This document shows, one piece after another, positions 43,930-53,170 of a stretch of DNA of 64,000 bases. The DNA is from G958296245 sp965262055 (GTDB lineage Bacteria > Chloroflexota > Dehalococcoidia > Lucifugimonadales > G958296245). Numbering within the stretch: position 1 is the stretch's first letter; every line of letters starts with the position of its first letter. Position numbers and translations under genes: made by a program. The stretch is taken from assembly GCA_965262055.1 (NCBI GenBank), contig CBDHEI010000002.1:124001-188000 (forward strand), given 5' to 3'. The notes beneath the pieces were generated by a model. It made no database searches. It worked only from the letters and a program-made list of their open reading frames with translations, and was not told the origin of the DNA.

Positions 43930-45632
43930 CCCGAATCCACCGAAAGACGACTTTGGGGACAGTCCTTGAAGAAGCCAGAGGGTGCTCCTCTGAATCTGGG
44001 AGAATGGTTTTGAAACAGAAAACCGCCCGGAAACAAGGAGCACCCAGTAGATGCTGCCACAGAATAATCCCGACCGTATCGGCGTCGTCTTTGACGACCA
44101 CCGCCTGGTGGCCAATGCCGGCCTGCTCCTGCCGGCCACCCTTGCACAGCACCTGGGCCTGCGGGAACTCGTCGACCATCACCTCGACCTAGGCTGCGCA
44201 TCGGGGCGGGCGAACACGGGGGACAAACTGCTGACGCTGGTCGCTTCCGCGCTGGCGGGCGGCGACTTCATCGACGACGCCGATGCGCTGCGTGCTGGTG
44301 GGACGGTCGGTGTTCTCGGCTGCGTGGTCAAGGCGCCATCCACCCTGGGCACCTTCCTGCGCAGCTTCCGGTGGGGGCATGTCCGTCAACTCGACCGGGT
44401 GAGCCGCCAGTTGCTGGCACGCGCATGGGCCGCTGGGGCCGGACCCGGCGACTCGCCCCTTACCATCGACCTGGACTCCACCATCTGCGAGACCTATGGA
44501 CTGGACAAAGAAGGGGCGCGACACCACAACTACACCGGCGTGCGGGGCTATCACCCACTGCTGGCCATCGCCGCCGGAACCGGCGATGTGCTGATGTCCC
44601 GGCTGCGCGAGGGCCGTGCCAACACCGCTCGCGGCGCTGCCCACTTCCTGCGTGAAACGGTGGGGCGGGTGCGCTACGGTAGGGCCAGCGGCCAACTCAC
44701 GGTGCGCGCCGACAGCGGCTTCTACGCCCACGCTCTCGTCGCCGTCTGCCGCGAGATGAGTGTCCGCTTCTCCATCACCATCCGCCAGCACAAAGGCCTG
44801 CGGGAGTTGATTGAGGCGATCCCCGAGCAGGACTGGACGCCGATTCCCTACTGGATGGACGGCGCCGCCGATGTGGCCGAGACCACCTATACCCCCTTCC
44901 AGAGTTGAACCCGACGCCGCGCCGGTGCGGCTCATCGTCCGGCGGGTGAAGCCCACGCCCGGTTCCCAGTTGGCCCTCTTCGCCACCTACAGCTATCACG
45001 GCTTCATCACCGACCGGGACGGGGAAACCCTGGAACTGGAGGCCGATCATCGCCGCCACGCCGAGATCGAGAACGCCATTCGAGACCTGAAACACGGCGT
45101 CGGACTCAACCATCTCCCCTCGGGGCGCTTCGCCGCCAACGGCGCCTGGCTGGCGGTGCAGGTGATGGCACACAACCTCGCCCGCTGGACAGCGCGCATC
45201 GGTCTGGCCGAACGGACCGTGACCACCAAGACCCTCAGGCGGCGGGTCTTCGCTCTGGTGGGACGGATCACCCGCTCGGCGCGCCGCCTTACCCTGCATC
45301 TTCCCCAGCATTGGCCTTGGGAAACCCAGTTCACTCGCGCCATGGCCCGGCTGCGAGCCATTCCACTCCCCGCCTGAACTGCCAGCCTGCAACTGACCCA
45401 ACTTCCCTGCAAACTCGTGCCACCCCGGTCCGAGAGAGTTCCCTGCTGCGTATTCTCTCGCCATCCCGCGCATCGCAGCTCCCGCAGAGGGCCATAGGGG
45501 CCCTCTGCGGCGACTGAAGACCGTTCGCCGATCCAATCTACCCCAATGAGCCCAGCCATCTCCCCTGTAGCTCCCTCACCCACCCTGCCGCTGTCCTCAC
45601 GCCGTCCATCGGTGTCCTTCGGTGGATTCGGG
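43930..45632 (+). mobile_element. IS1380-family element, type I copy 2 (transposase broken)
   Basis: 1703 bp with the same ends as 16109-17811. Perfect target duplication CTAAC at 43925-43929 and 45633-45637. It lies exactly between fumarase and the methyltransferase gene; the fumarase stop codon is made by the duplicated target. Confidence 0.9.
44051..45377 (+). pseudogene. IS1380 transposase (type I), frameshifted copy
   Basis: Reads as the 441-residue type I transposase for 285 residues, then an extra T at about 44906 (TTCCAGAGTTGAACC versus TTCCAGAGTGAACC in the intact copies) shifts the frame. The remaining 160 or so residues are present in the next frame up to 45377. This copy cannot supply its own transposase but could move in trans. 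Confidence 0.9.
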
Positions 45633-47054
45633 CTAACCTAAGGAGACTTTGGGGGCGAGTCTTGGGTCGGTCATGGTCTCCGGGTCCAATATCTCATCGA
45701 GCTCGGTCTCGGAGAGGGCGGTGCGGACGAGGGCGACCTCCTTGACGGTCTGGCCGGTGGCCTCCGCCTCCTTGGCGATGGCCGCGGATGCGTCGTAGCC
45801 GATGTGGGGGACGAGGGTGGTGACTATTGCGAGCCCGCGGTGGACCATCTCGGGCCCCGCGGCGGTCGCGGTGAGGCCGTCGATGCACTGGTCGGCGAGG
45901 TTCCGCGACGACGTGGCAAGTATCTCGATGGACTCGAGCAGGTTGTGGGCGGCCACGGGCATCATGACGTTGATCTCGAAGTTGCCCGACTGGCCGGCGA
46001 TAGTGATAGCCGCGTCGTTGCCGATCACCTGCGCGGCTACCTGGCAGACGGACTCGGGGATGACGGGGTTCACCTTGCCCGGCATGATCGAGCTTCCGGG
46101 CTGGACGGCGGGCAGCTCGATCTCGCCGAGGCCGGCCCTCGGCCCGGAGCCCAGCCAGCGAATGTCGTTAGCGATCTTCATCAGGCCGACTGCCAGCGTC
46201 TTCAGGGCGCCGCTCGTCTCTACGACGGCGTCCAAAGCGCTCTGCGCCTGGAAGTGGTTGCCGGTCTCGCGCACCGTCACCCCGATCTCGCCGGCCAGCT
46301 TGTCGCAGACCCTGGAGGCGAACTCGGGATGGGTGTTCACGCCCGTGCCGACGGCGGTGCCGCCAAGGGCCACCTCCGACAGGTGTTCGACGGCGCTCCG
46401 CAGGCGCTCCACGCCACGCTCGACTTGGCCGGCGTGGCCCAAGAACTCCTGGCCAAGGCGGATGGGCGTGGCGTCCTGAAGGTGGGTACGCCCCGTTTTT
46501 ACTATGGGCATGAACTCCTCGGACTTGCTCTCCAGGGACGCCCGCAGGCGCTCCAGCGCGGGGACCAAGCGCGACTCGATGCCCTCCAGCGCGGCGACGT
46601 GGATGGCCGTGGGGATGACGTCGTTGGACGACTGGCCGATGTTGACGTGGTCGTTGGGGTGAACGGGGTCACGGGAGCCGCGCTCGCCGCCCAGTATCTC
46701 GATGGCGCGGTTGGAGATGACCTCGTTGGCGTTCATGTTGGTCGAGGTGCCAGACCCGGTCTGGAAGATGTCCACGACGAACTGGTCGTCGAATCTGCCA
46801 TCCGCTACCTCCCCGGCCGCCTGTGAGATGGCGTCCGCAAGGGCGCCGTCCAGCAGGTCGAGCTCCCTGTTCACCTCGGCCGCGGCGCCCTTTATCAGCC
46901 CCATCGCCCTGATGAACGACCTAGGGAAGCGGAGGCCACTGATGGGGAAGTTGAGGAGCGCCCGCGTCGTCTGCGCCCCATAATAGGCCTCCGCCGGGAC
47001 GGCCAGCTCGCCCATCGAGTCGCTCTCCATTCGGACCTGAACGTCTTCTGCCAT
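45633..47054 (-). CDS. fumC: Class II fumarate hydratase
   Basis: 473 residues, TCA-cycle enzyme interconverting fumarate and malate; iron-independent homotetramer. Family signatures present are GSGTSTNMNANEVI, DHVNIGQSSNDVIPTA, TGRTHLQDATPIRLGQE, GTAVGTGVNTHP and the catalytic GSSIMPGKVNPVIPE loop. The stop TAG (45633-45635) is provided by the IS target duplication, so the C-terminus KVSLG is unchanged by the insertion. Start ATG 47054 has GGAGGAAACAG upstream. Confidence 0.95.
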   Translation of the reverse strand: MAEDVQVRMESDSMGELAVPAEAYYGAQTTRALLNFPISGLRFPRSFIRAMGLIKGAAAEVNRELDLLDGALADAISQAAGEVADGRFDDQFVVDIFQTGSGTSTNMNANEVISNRAIEILGGERGSRDPVHPNDHVNIGQSSNDVIPTAIHVAALEGIESRLVPALERLRASLESKSEEFMPIVKTGRTHLQDATPIRLGQEFLGHAGQVERGVERLRSAVEHLSEVALGGTAVGTGVNTHPEFASRVCDKLAGEIGVTVRETGNHFQAQSALDAVVETSGALKTLAVGLMKIANDIRWLGSGPRAGLGEIELPAVQPGSSIMPGKVNPVIPESVCQVAAQVIGNDAAITIAGQSGNFEINVMMPVAAHNLLESIEILATSSRNLADQCIDGLTATAAGPEMVHRGLAIVTTLVPHIGYDASAAIAKEAEATGQTVKEVALVRTALSETELDEILDPETMTDPRLAPKVSLG

Positions 47055-47157
47055 TCTGTTTCCTCCAGTAGCTGTTCCTAGCCCTTAACCGTAACTGTTC
47101 CGACTTGCTGGTGTCATCTCCACTAGCATAGTCCCGATAGGGCAGATGTCTTCGATT

Positions 47158-47257
47158 CCCACCCGCCCACCCTTGGAAACTGGGGGCAAGGCCCCCAGAC
47201 CCCCTGCCTGGCGGCAGACAGGTTGCCAGAGGGGAAACCCCCTCTCTGAGCTTGTCT
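47158..47257. repeat. Double-hairpin GC-rich repeat, copy C2
   Basis: Hairpin one CTGGGGGC-aag-GCCCCCAG (47180-47198) and hairpin two AGAGGGG-aaac-CCCCTCT (47228-47245), preceded by TTCCCACCCGCCCACCC. Upstream of fumC; the region 47055-47157 contains nothing else recognised. Confidence 0.55.
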
Positions 47258-47356
47258 CAGAAGGTAAAGTGTCCTAGGTCCCACCCACACGCACTCAATG
47301 GGTTTTGTATCTGGGGGAACATCCCCCAGACCCCCTGCCAGAGGGGGAATCCCCTC

Positions 47357-49045
47357 TGAGCCTGTCTCATAAGTCGTGCAGTGGGGTATGGAAGAATATA
47401 GTTGTGGCCATCCTGGCCGCGATGGAGAGATGGATGCCGCTGCGAGCGATGGACCGAGAACAGATGTGGCTGATGCCTCCGAGCCTGGGCGACCTGATCC
47501 CTGCCGAGCACCCTTCGCGGTTCGTGGCCGAGGTGGTGGACGCACTCGACCGAGAGGACTGGGCGGAGCTTGGGGTGGAAATAGACGGAGGTGATCTTGG
47601 GCCTCCTTCGTACCATCCTCGAGCGCTGTTGAGCGTGTGGCTGTACGGCTTCATGACCGGAGTGCGCTCGTGCCGCAAGTTGGAGGCGGCCTGCCGGGAC
47701 CAGATACCGTACCTGTGGTTGACGTGCGTGCAATATCCGGACCACAACACACTCTGGAGGTTCTACAAGAGCCACCGCCAGGCGATGAGGAGGCTGTTCA
47801 AGCGTACGGTTCGGATGGCGGTGAAGATGGAGTTGGTGGACCTGGCGTTGCAGGCGGTGGACGGGACGAAGGTTGGAGCCAACGCATCGAAGGCCAGGAC
47901 ATACGATGCGGAGGGACTGCGGCGGCTCTTGGAGCGGCTTGAGCGTGCGATAAGCGACCTGGAGTCCCAGAACGAATCGGGAGAGGATGCTCCAACCGCC
48001 CAGTTGCCGCAGGAGTTGTACGACAACAGGGTCCTGAGAGAGCAGGTGCGCCAGGCGATGGACGATCTTTCGAACGAGGAGGGACGGCGCATCAACCTGA
48101 CCGACCGAGAGGCTCGTCTGATGAAGACACGCCAGGGCGTCATGCCCGGCTACAACGCGCAGGCGATGGCCTCGCCCGCACGGACTGCCGACGGACAGCG
48201 TGCAGGCATGCTGATCACGGCGGTCGAGGTGGTGGACGAACCGGACGACCACGGCCAGTTGACTCCGATGCTGGACAAGGCCGAGGACAATACGGGCGCC
48301 AGGGCGGACATGACGTTGGCCGATGCGGGCTACCATTCGGGGCAGGCGCTGGAGGAGTGCGCCAGCAGGGGCCAGCGGGTGGCGATGCCAGAGTCCCAGC
48401 GCCGTGCGCTGCGGCGTCCGTACCACAAGGACCGATTCACCTACGACGAGAGCAGCGACAGCTATAGATGCCCCCAGGGTCAGGCGTTGCGCTTCATACG
48501 CATCAAGCGCAATCATGGGGTGCCGATGCGGCGGTACCGGGCCTCCGGCGCCGTCTGCCGGGCGTGTCCTGCCTTCGGGACCTGTACGAAGGACGCTCGT
48601 TATGGTCGCGCACTGGAGATAGGGCCTCACGATGCTGCGCTGCGTGTCCACCGTGAGTGGATGTCGACCGAGGAGGCGAGCCGGTCCTATGAGCGCAGGC
48701 AAGGGCTGATCGAGCCGGTCTTCGGGATCATCAAAGACCAGCAGGCAGGCAGCAGGTTCCTGCTGCGCGGCATCGCCAATGTCGCGGCCGAATGGACGCT
48801 GCTGGCCACGGCCTTCAACCTGCGCACCCTCTGGCGCATCTGGCGGGCCGGGGCGGACATGTGGCGTCACGGACGTACCTCTTGGACGGCAACTTCGGCC
48901 CGAATCTGGGGATGCCAGGAGCGCCAGACCGCCATCCTCCCCGCACACGGACTGCCATGACACACCAACCCGGCCCTCCAGCGGATCCGACCAACCAATG
49001 CAGTGCTCCCCATCACCACCAACAACCCTTTGTGAGACAGGCTCA
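47357..49045 (+). mobile_element. IS1182-family element, copy 1
   Basis: About 1689 bp, ends TGAGCCTGTCTCAtAAG and its complement. Copy 2 at 56676-63575 has matching ends. It is located at the apex of the long inverted arms and has no obvious target duplication, which fits IS1182 members that prefer palindromes. Confidence 0.78.
47422..48960 (+). CDS. IS1182-family transposase
   Basis: 512 residues from ATG 47422. The N-terminal DUF772-type domain (REQMWLMPPSLGDLIPAEHPSRFVAEVVDALDR, then SYHPRALLSVWLYGFMTGVRSCRKLEAACRDQIPYLWL) is followed by LQAVDGTKVGANAS (first Asp), MTLADAGYHSG (second Asp), a Cys cluster (CRACPAFGTCTKDA), and QGLIEPVFGIIKDQQ with the Glu. A Met at 47434 is an alternative start. 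Frame intact. Confidence 0.9.
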   Translation: MERWMPLRAMDREQMWLMPPSLGDLIPAEHPSRFVAEVVDALDREDWAELGVEIDGGDLGPPSYHPRALLSVWLYGFMTGVRSCRKLEAACRDQIPYLWLTCVQYPDHNTLWRFYKSHRQAMRRLFKRTVRMAVKMELVDLALQAVDGTKVGANASKARTYDAEGLRRLLERLERAISDLESQNESGEDAPTAQLPQELYDNRVLREQVRQAMDDLSNEEGRRINLTDREARLMKTRQGVMPGYNAQAMASPARTADGQRAGMLITAVEVVDEPDDHGQLTPMLDKAEDNTGARADMTLADAGYHSGQALEECASRGQRVAMPESQRRALRRPYHKDRFTYDESSDSYRCPQGQALRFIRIKRNHGVPMRRYRASGAVCRACPAFGTCTKDARYGRALEIGPHDAALRVHREWMSTEEASRSYERRQGLIEPVFGIIKDQQAGSRFLLRGIANVAAEWTLLATAFNLRTLWRIWRAGADMWRHGRTSWTATSARIWGCQERQTAILPAHGLP

Positions 49046-49153
49046 AAGGGGGTTGCCCCTCTGGCAGGGGGTCTGGGGGATGGTCCCCCAGATACAAAAC
49101 CCATTGAGGGCGGGTGGGTGGGACCTAGTACACTTACCTTCTGAGACACGCTC

Positions 49154-49633
49154 CATGGGGTAGTCCGTCATGATCCCCACCGCACCATACTCGACCGCCA
49201 TGCAAGCCAGGTCGGCCCGCCCCTTGACGTTGATGGAGACGGTCACGATGTCGAGCTTCTCCTTGCGCAACATCTCCGCCGCATCGGTGTACAGCGCCGT
49301 TATCCCGTAACGCTCTCCAAACGCCTTCAGTCGCCTCTTGTCGCGCTCCGCTCCGGCCACCAGGTCTAGTTCCGGACGGTCCCACAGCGCCTCGGCGTGG
49401 GTCTGGGCCAGATTCTCCAGCCCGGGGTGGTCGTGGTAGTGGAACGTGCGGTGAACATCCAGTTCGATGGGAGTGGGGCGGTCGGTGTCATCGGTGCTGT
49501 ACTGCCCCGGCCCCACCGCGTCTAACCTTGCCTTGGGAGGGATATAGTCGGGTGTTGGGATGTACCTATCGCCCACCGCAGACAGGAACCCCATCCATCC
49601 CAGCCCGATGATGCCCGCGCGATACTTGGCCAT
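49154..49633 (-). pseudogene. Gfo/Idh/MocA-family oxidoreductase, truncated by the repeat/IS insertion
   Basis: 160 residues from ATG 49633 (MAKYRAGIIGLGWMGF), the nucleotide-binding Rossmann start of Gfo/Idh/MocA dehydrogenases, followed by LDLVAGAERDKRRLKAFGERYGITALYTDAAEML and DIVTVSINVKGRADLACMAVEYGAVGIM. The frame runs into the inverted arm at 49153, so the catalytic EKPxA region and the C-terminal domain are missing. The remainder is not found on the far side of the IS within this window. Product probably non-functional. Confidence 0.8.
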
Positions 49634-49644
49634 TATTCTCCTTT

Positions 49645-49923
49645 CTACAACTGCACCGCTACTCTCATAGGGGGGCACTCCACATAGGATATTTGGAGCT
49701 CGACCTGGAGGAGCATGGGGTCGTCGGTCAGCGTCTTGAAATGACGCTCCTTGGAAGGTTCCCGTGCGCGACCGCCGACCGCACGTCGTCTCCCACCGTC
49801 ATCGGAAGCGCCCGCGCGGCCCGATCGGTCAATGGGGGGCAGGGACGAGGGGCCCGCGTTGTTCATGCTGTAGTGAATGGGCATACCCACCGAGAGCAGG
49901 TAGAGCGAGCTCTTGCCGGCCAA
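49645..49923 (-). CDS. Hypothetical protein, possibly a fragment
   Basis: A 92-codon frame directly upstream of the Gfo/Idh remnant, with a basic, Arg-rich middle (GGRRRAVGGRAREPSKE) and a hydrophobic end (PMLLQVELQISYVECPP). The frame is open upstream of ATG 49923 toward the Ldh2 gene. Composition is uneven, so it may be a decayed gene read in mixed frames. No family recognised. Confidence 0.3.
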   Translation of the reverse strand: MAGKSSLYLLSVGMPIHYSMNNAGPSSLPPIDRSGRAGASDDGGRRRAVGGRAREPSKERHFKTLTDDPMLLQVELQISYVECPPMRVAVQL

Positions 49924-49974
49924 CGTCTGCGGACCGCCGACCCTATCGTCGATGCGTCGGTCCCGTAATTCGAA

Positions 49975-51021
49975 TCAGAAACCTCGCACACCCATCGAGG
50001 CCGCCAGGTCTGTCAACGATTTCCAGATGTCGTCAGGGACCGGGATACCGTCTCGGTTTCGGGCCGCGCGGGAGCGGCTCTCAGGGTCTCCCGGAACGAG
50101 GACCTCGTCGAATCCAGCCGCTGGCGGGACTGCGCGCACCCGACGGTGCAGCTCGTCCGCTCGGCGTACGAAGTCTGTCGCCGGCTGGAACAGGTCGGCC
50201 TTGAAGGCGAGCAACGTAACTCCTTGGTGAGCCAACATGGGGCCTCCACGGTCGGGTTCGGCGTATGCATCAGCCCCGGTCAGAACTCTGCCGAGGAGCT
50301 CAATTGCCAGCATCAGCGCATAGCCCTTGTGCCCGCCGAAGGGCAGGAGGGAGCCCCCGGCTGAGAAGGCGGCCGGGTCCGTCGTCGGCCTCCCGTACTT
50401 GTCGACGATGCTGCCCGGCGCTAGCTGCTGGCCAGTCGCCTCGGCCAGTATGATTTTGGAGATGGCGGTGGTGGACGTTGCGAAGTCGAGCACCACCGGC
50501 GGCTCCTCATGTGAGGGGAAGCCAATAGATAGGGGATTGGTGTTGAGTACCCGTGTGCGCCCCCCATATGGCACCGCGGCGGGCATCTCCTCGGAGTACC
50601 CCGAGCCGAAGACAAAGGCGATCATCTTCTGGGACGCGGCCATCTCGGCGTATTCACCCAGTCGCCCTATATGGTGAGCCCGCACGAGACCGACGATAGC
50701 CACGTTCTGCTCCATCGCCTTTCGGACCGCCAGCTCCATACAGTATTTGGCAGCGACATGGCCGAAGGTCCAGTTTCCAGTGACCAGCGCCGTCGTGGGA
50801 GTCTCGCTGACGATTTCCGGCCGAGCCGTAGGGACGAGCTCGCCGTCGTTGATCCTGGTAACGTAGTTCGGCAGAAGCCAGACGCCGTGTGTATCGACGC
50901 CGCTGAGATTGGAAGAGACCAGGGCCTCGGAGACGCGCTCGGCGTTCGGCTCATCGGCCCCCGCGGCCACAAGAATGCTGTTGGCCAGGCTGTGAAGCTC
51001 GTCGGCGGTCTTGGTGGTCAT
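49975..51021 (-). CDS. Ldh2/malate dehydrogenase family oxidoreductase
   Basis: 348 residues of the non-Rossmann NAD(P)-dependent malate/lactate/ureidoglycolate dehydrogenase family. Signatures: VSSNLSGVDTHGVWLLPNYV, VRAHHIGRLGEYAEMAAS, LNTNPLSIGFPSHEEPPVVLDFATSTTA and LLPFGGHKGYALMLAIELL. It probably oxidises a 2-hydroxy acid. Upstream of the Gfo/Idh remnant on the same strand, perhaps once an operon for a sugar acid. Confidence 0.9.
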   Translation of the reverse strand: MTTKTADELHSLANSILVAAGADEPNAERVSEALVSSNLSGVDTHGVWLLPNYVTRINDGELVPTARPEIVSETPTTALVTGNWTFGHVAAKYCMELAVRKAMEQNVAIVGLVRAHHIGRLGEYAEMAASQKMIAFVFGSGYSEEMPAAVPYGGRTRVLNTNPLSIGFPSHEEPPVVLDFATSTTAISKIILAEATGQQLAPGSIVDKYGRPTTDPAAFSAGGSLLPFGGHKGYALMLAIELLGRVLTGADAYAEPDRGGPMLAHQGVTLLAFKADLFQPATDFVRRADELHRRVRAVPPAAGFDEVLVPGDPESRSRAARNRDGIPVPDDIWKSLTDLAASMGVRGF

Positions 51022-51059
51022 TTATGCTGCTCCACGTGACTAGCGTTAGTCACAGGGAA

Positions 51060-51165
51060 TATGTGAGGTCTCTTTATTCCCACCCACCCGAAATAAAGGT
51101 GTATCACGGGAGACCCCCGTACCCCCCCGCGAGAGGCTCCGCCCTCTGCACCCCCGAGCTGACCG
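51060..51165. repeat. Double-hairpin GC-rich repeat, copy C5
   Basis: TTCCCACCCACCCG leads to hairpin one ACGGG-agacc-CCCGT (51106-51120) and imperfect hairpin two AGAGGC-tcc-GCcCTCT (51132-51147). Same architecture as C1-C4. It fills most of the gap before the sialidase pseudogene. Confidence 0.5.
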
Positions 51166-51243
51166 CGCGCAAGCAAAGCACCATCCTCGACAAGAGTCAT
51201 GCTAAGATCGCCCAAGAATACAATAAACTCGAAGGAAAGAAAG

Positions 51244-52307
51244 ATGCTGCAGCCAGGTGCGCCCGCAAGAATCGCCGGCGAAGTGGTCATTGCCGACGAG
51301 CGAAAGCCGAGCCACCGCGCATTTCCAAACATGGCATTGCTGGACAACCGCGATCTGCTGGTAGTCTATCGCGTCGGGACGGACCATCATCGCACCTGGG
51401 ACGGCGATCTTGTGTCGCGGCGTTCATCGGGCCACGGAAAGACTGGACCGACCCGAAACCGATTCTGTCTTACCCAGGGCGCAACTTCGCCACGGAGGAA
51501 GGCCTCATTCAGCTATCTGACGGTAGCCTGCTGCTACGGACTATCGAACAGTGGGCGCGTAGGCGCGAGGACCCCCCTCCAGCCTCTCCAACGATAAGCG
51601 ATTTTCAACGACGGGTCCGTCGCGTTCTTTCGCTGGTGTCACATGACCGGGGGAATAGCTGGTCGGAGCCGCAGGAAGACGAGATGCACCCCCGGTTCGT
51701 CGAATACCAGCGGGGCGGATGGGGACGCCACCACGAGCTGGCCGATGGCCGCGTGATGGTGCCGGTCTTCGGTCCGATGAAGGAAGAGCCGGAGGCGTGG
51801 GCGCTGGCAGTGGGCTTTTCAGCGGATGGAGGGCGCACCTTTATCGACTTGGCGGTGATGGCCACCGCCCCAGCCGAGAAACGGAGGTTCTGCGAGAACA
51901 GCATTCTGCGATTGGACGATGGCCGGTTCCTGGCTGTCATCAGGGAAGAAACACCTCCTAAGTGATCATACCAGTGCTACTCAGAAGACGACGGCAAGAC
52001 CTGGACCACCCCAATGCAGATCAACTTCAAGGGTCAATGCCCGTGTCTCGTCCATCTTCGCTCCGGCGCTATCCTCTGTGCCTACCGGGACATGGAGCCG
52101 GACCGCCCAGGCGTCAGTATAAGCCTCAGTGAGGACAACGGGGAGACGTGGCGGTGGGTGGGGCAGCTATACTCCGGGGCCAACTGGGACTGCGCCTACC
52201 AGAACCTGGTGCGCCTACCTGACGGCCGTATCTTTTGCGCTTACTATACCTCGTTTGTGGATCGCGACTGCGAGATTCGGGGTATGTGGCTGAGCGAGGA
52301 CGTGTAG
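51244..52307 (+). pseudogene. Exo-sialidase/BNR-repeat family gene with frameshift and TGA stop
   Basis: ATG 51244 opens MLQPGAPARIAGEVVIADER...DLLVVYRVGTDHHRTWDGD. A one-base shift near 51415 moves to the frame of AAFIGPRKDWTDPKPILSYPG, which contains Asp-box-like words (VSHDRGNSWSEPQ, SADGGRTFIDL). The frame then meets TGA at 51963-51965, where PPK-stop-SYQCYSEDDGKTW shows that a Trp codon (TGG) was probably lost. The same frame continues with SEDNGETWRWVG and CAYYTSF to 52307. Two independent lesions make a true pseudogene likely. Original role: sialidase or other glycan-binding propeller. Confidence 0.75.
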
Positions 52308-52311
52308 TGCA

Positions 52312-52950
52312 TCAAGTACCGGTGTCACACCGGTGCCATGCGATTCGTGTTCGAGGGTCGAGCGCGTCCCGCATGCCGTCACCGACGAAATTCACTGCTA
52401 GCACGGTCGTGCCGATGGCGACACCAGGAGGACATTGCTATGGCTGGTTCTCGAGTACCGCCATATCCTGCGCGCCGTTTATCAGGTTCCCCCAGGTGGC
52501 CGTAGGGACCTGAACGCCAAGCTCAAGGAAGCTCAAAGAGGCGTCTGTGATGATGGCTCCAGCCACTGTCAGCGTTGTTGCCACCGCCACGTACGGTATC
52601 ACTCCGGGAAGGATATAGGTAAGGATCAGGCGCCTAGCGCTGGCGCCCACCGCCTGCGAAGCCGCAACGTAGTCTATCTCCCGGAACGACAGCACCTGAC
52701 CGCGGACCAGTCTAGCTTTGCCGGTCCAGCCCAAGAGACCGATGACCTACATGATGTTGAGAACACTCGGTCCGACCAGCCCTACGAGTATGATCACGGC
52801 AAAGACCTTTGTCGGCGTTCTCTCGGGTCGGGGCGAACACTGGCACCAGACGAGCTCCCAGCGACGACACCGGAATACCGACAAGTCGCTCGATCCATGG
52901 CAGTGCAGAGCTCAGCAGCCGATCGTCCGTCATGATCATCGTTCCTCCGT
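52312..52950 (-). pseudogene. Dipeptide/oligopeptide ABC transporter permease (DppC-like) remnant
   Basis: The best-preserved part (about 52438-52740) reads ARLVRGQVLSFREIDYVAASQAVGASARRLILTYILPGVIPY and ASLSFLELGVQVPTATWGNLI, the EAA-loop region of DppC/OppC permeases. Upstream the same frame has TKVFAVIILVGLVGPSVLNIM followed by an in-frame TAG. Downstream a frameshift is needed to reach VNFVGDGMRDALDPR, the usual C-terminal end. Several lesions, so not functional. No cognate ATPase or binding protein is nearby. Confidence 0.75.
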
Positions 52951-53170
52951 CAGGCTCAGCACGGGCCCGCTGTTTCGCGCCTGGGAGCAAGGCAGACGTT
53001 CATTTGATCGACTGGAGGTTCCTGGTCCACACCAACCCGCCAAGCCTAGCCTTGGTTGAATACGACGGTCGGATAATGAGCCATGCGACTCTTGGAAGGA
53101 GAGCCACCTGAAGCAAGAATAGCCCGGTATCGTCTGAGGAGGAGGGATATCAGACGAACTGGGGGAGAGG

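Larger units (their letters stand above)
47246..49153. repeat. Inverted arms flanking the IS1182 element, each with a double-hairpin unit (copies C3, C4)
   Basis: The left arm (about 47246-47356) and the right arm (about 49046-49153) are inverted copies of each other. Both begin outermost with GAGCkTGTCTCAGAAGGTA, then CTAGGTCCCACCC, TCAATGGGTTTTGTAT, CTGGGGG...CCCCCAG and AGAGGGG-type hairpins. Between them sits the IS1182 element. The outer GAGCkTGTCTCA resembles the IS1182 end itself. Confidence 0.6.

Noticed and set aside
47305..47421. N-terminal extension of the IS1182 transposase from TTG 47305
   Set aside because: It lies in the inverted arm outside the IS end and is not shared by copy 2; ATG 47422 or 47434 is used instead.
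51963..51965. Possible use of TGA as Trp (alternative genetic code)
   Set aside because: Many well-supported genes here end at TGA (for example 1620, 11631, 40477), and the same gene carries an independent frameshift.
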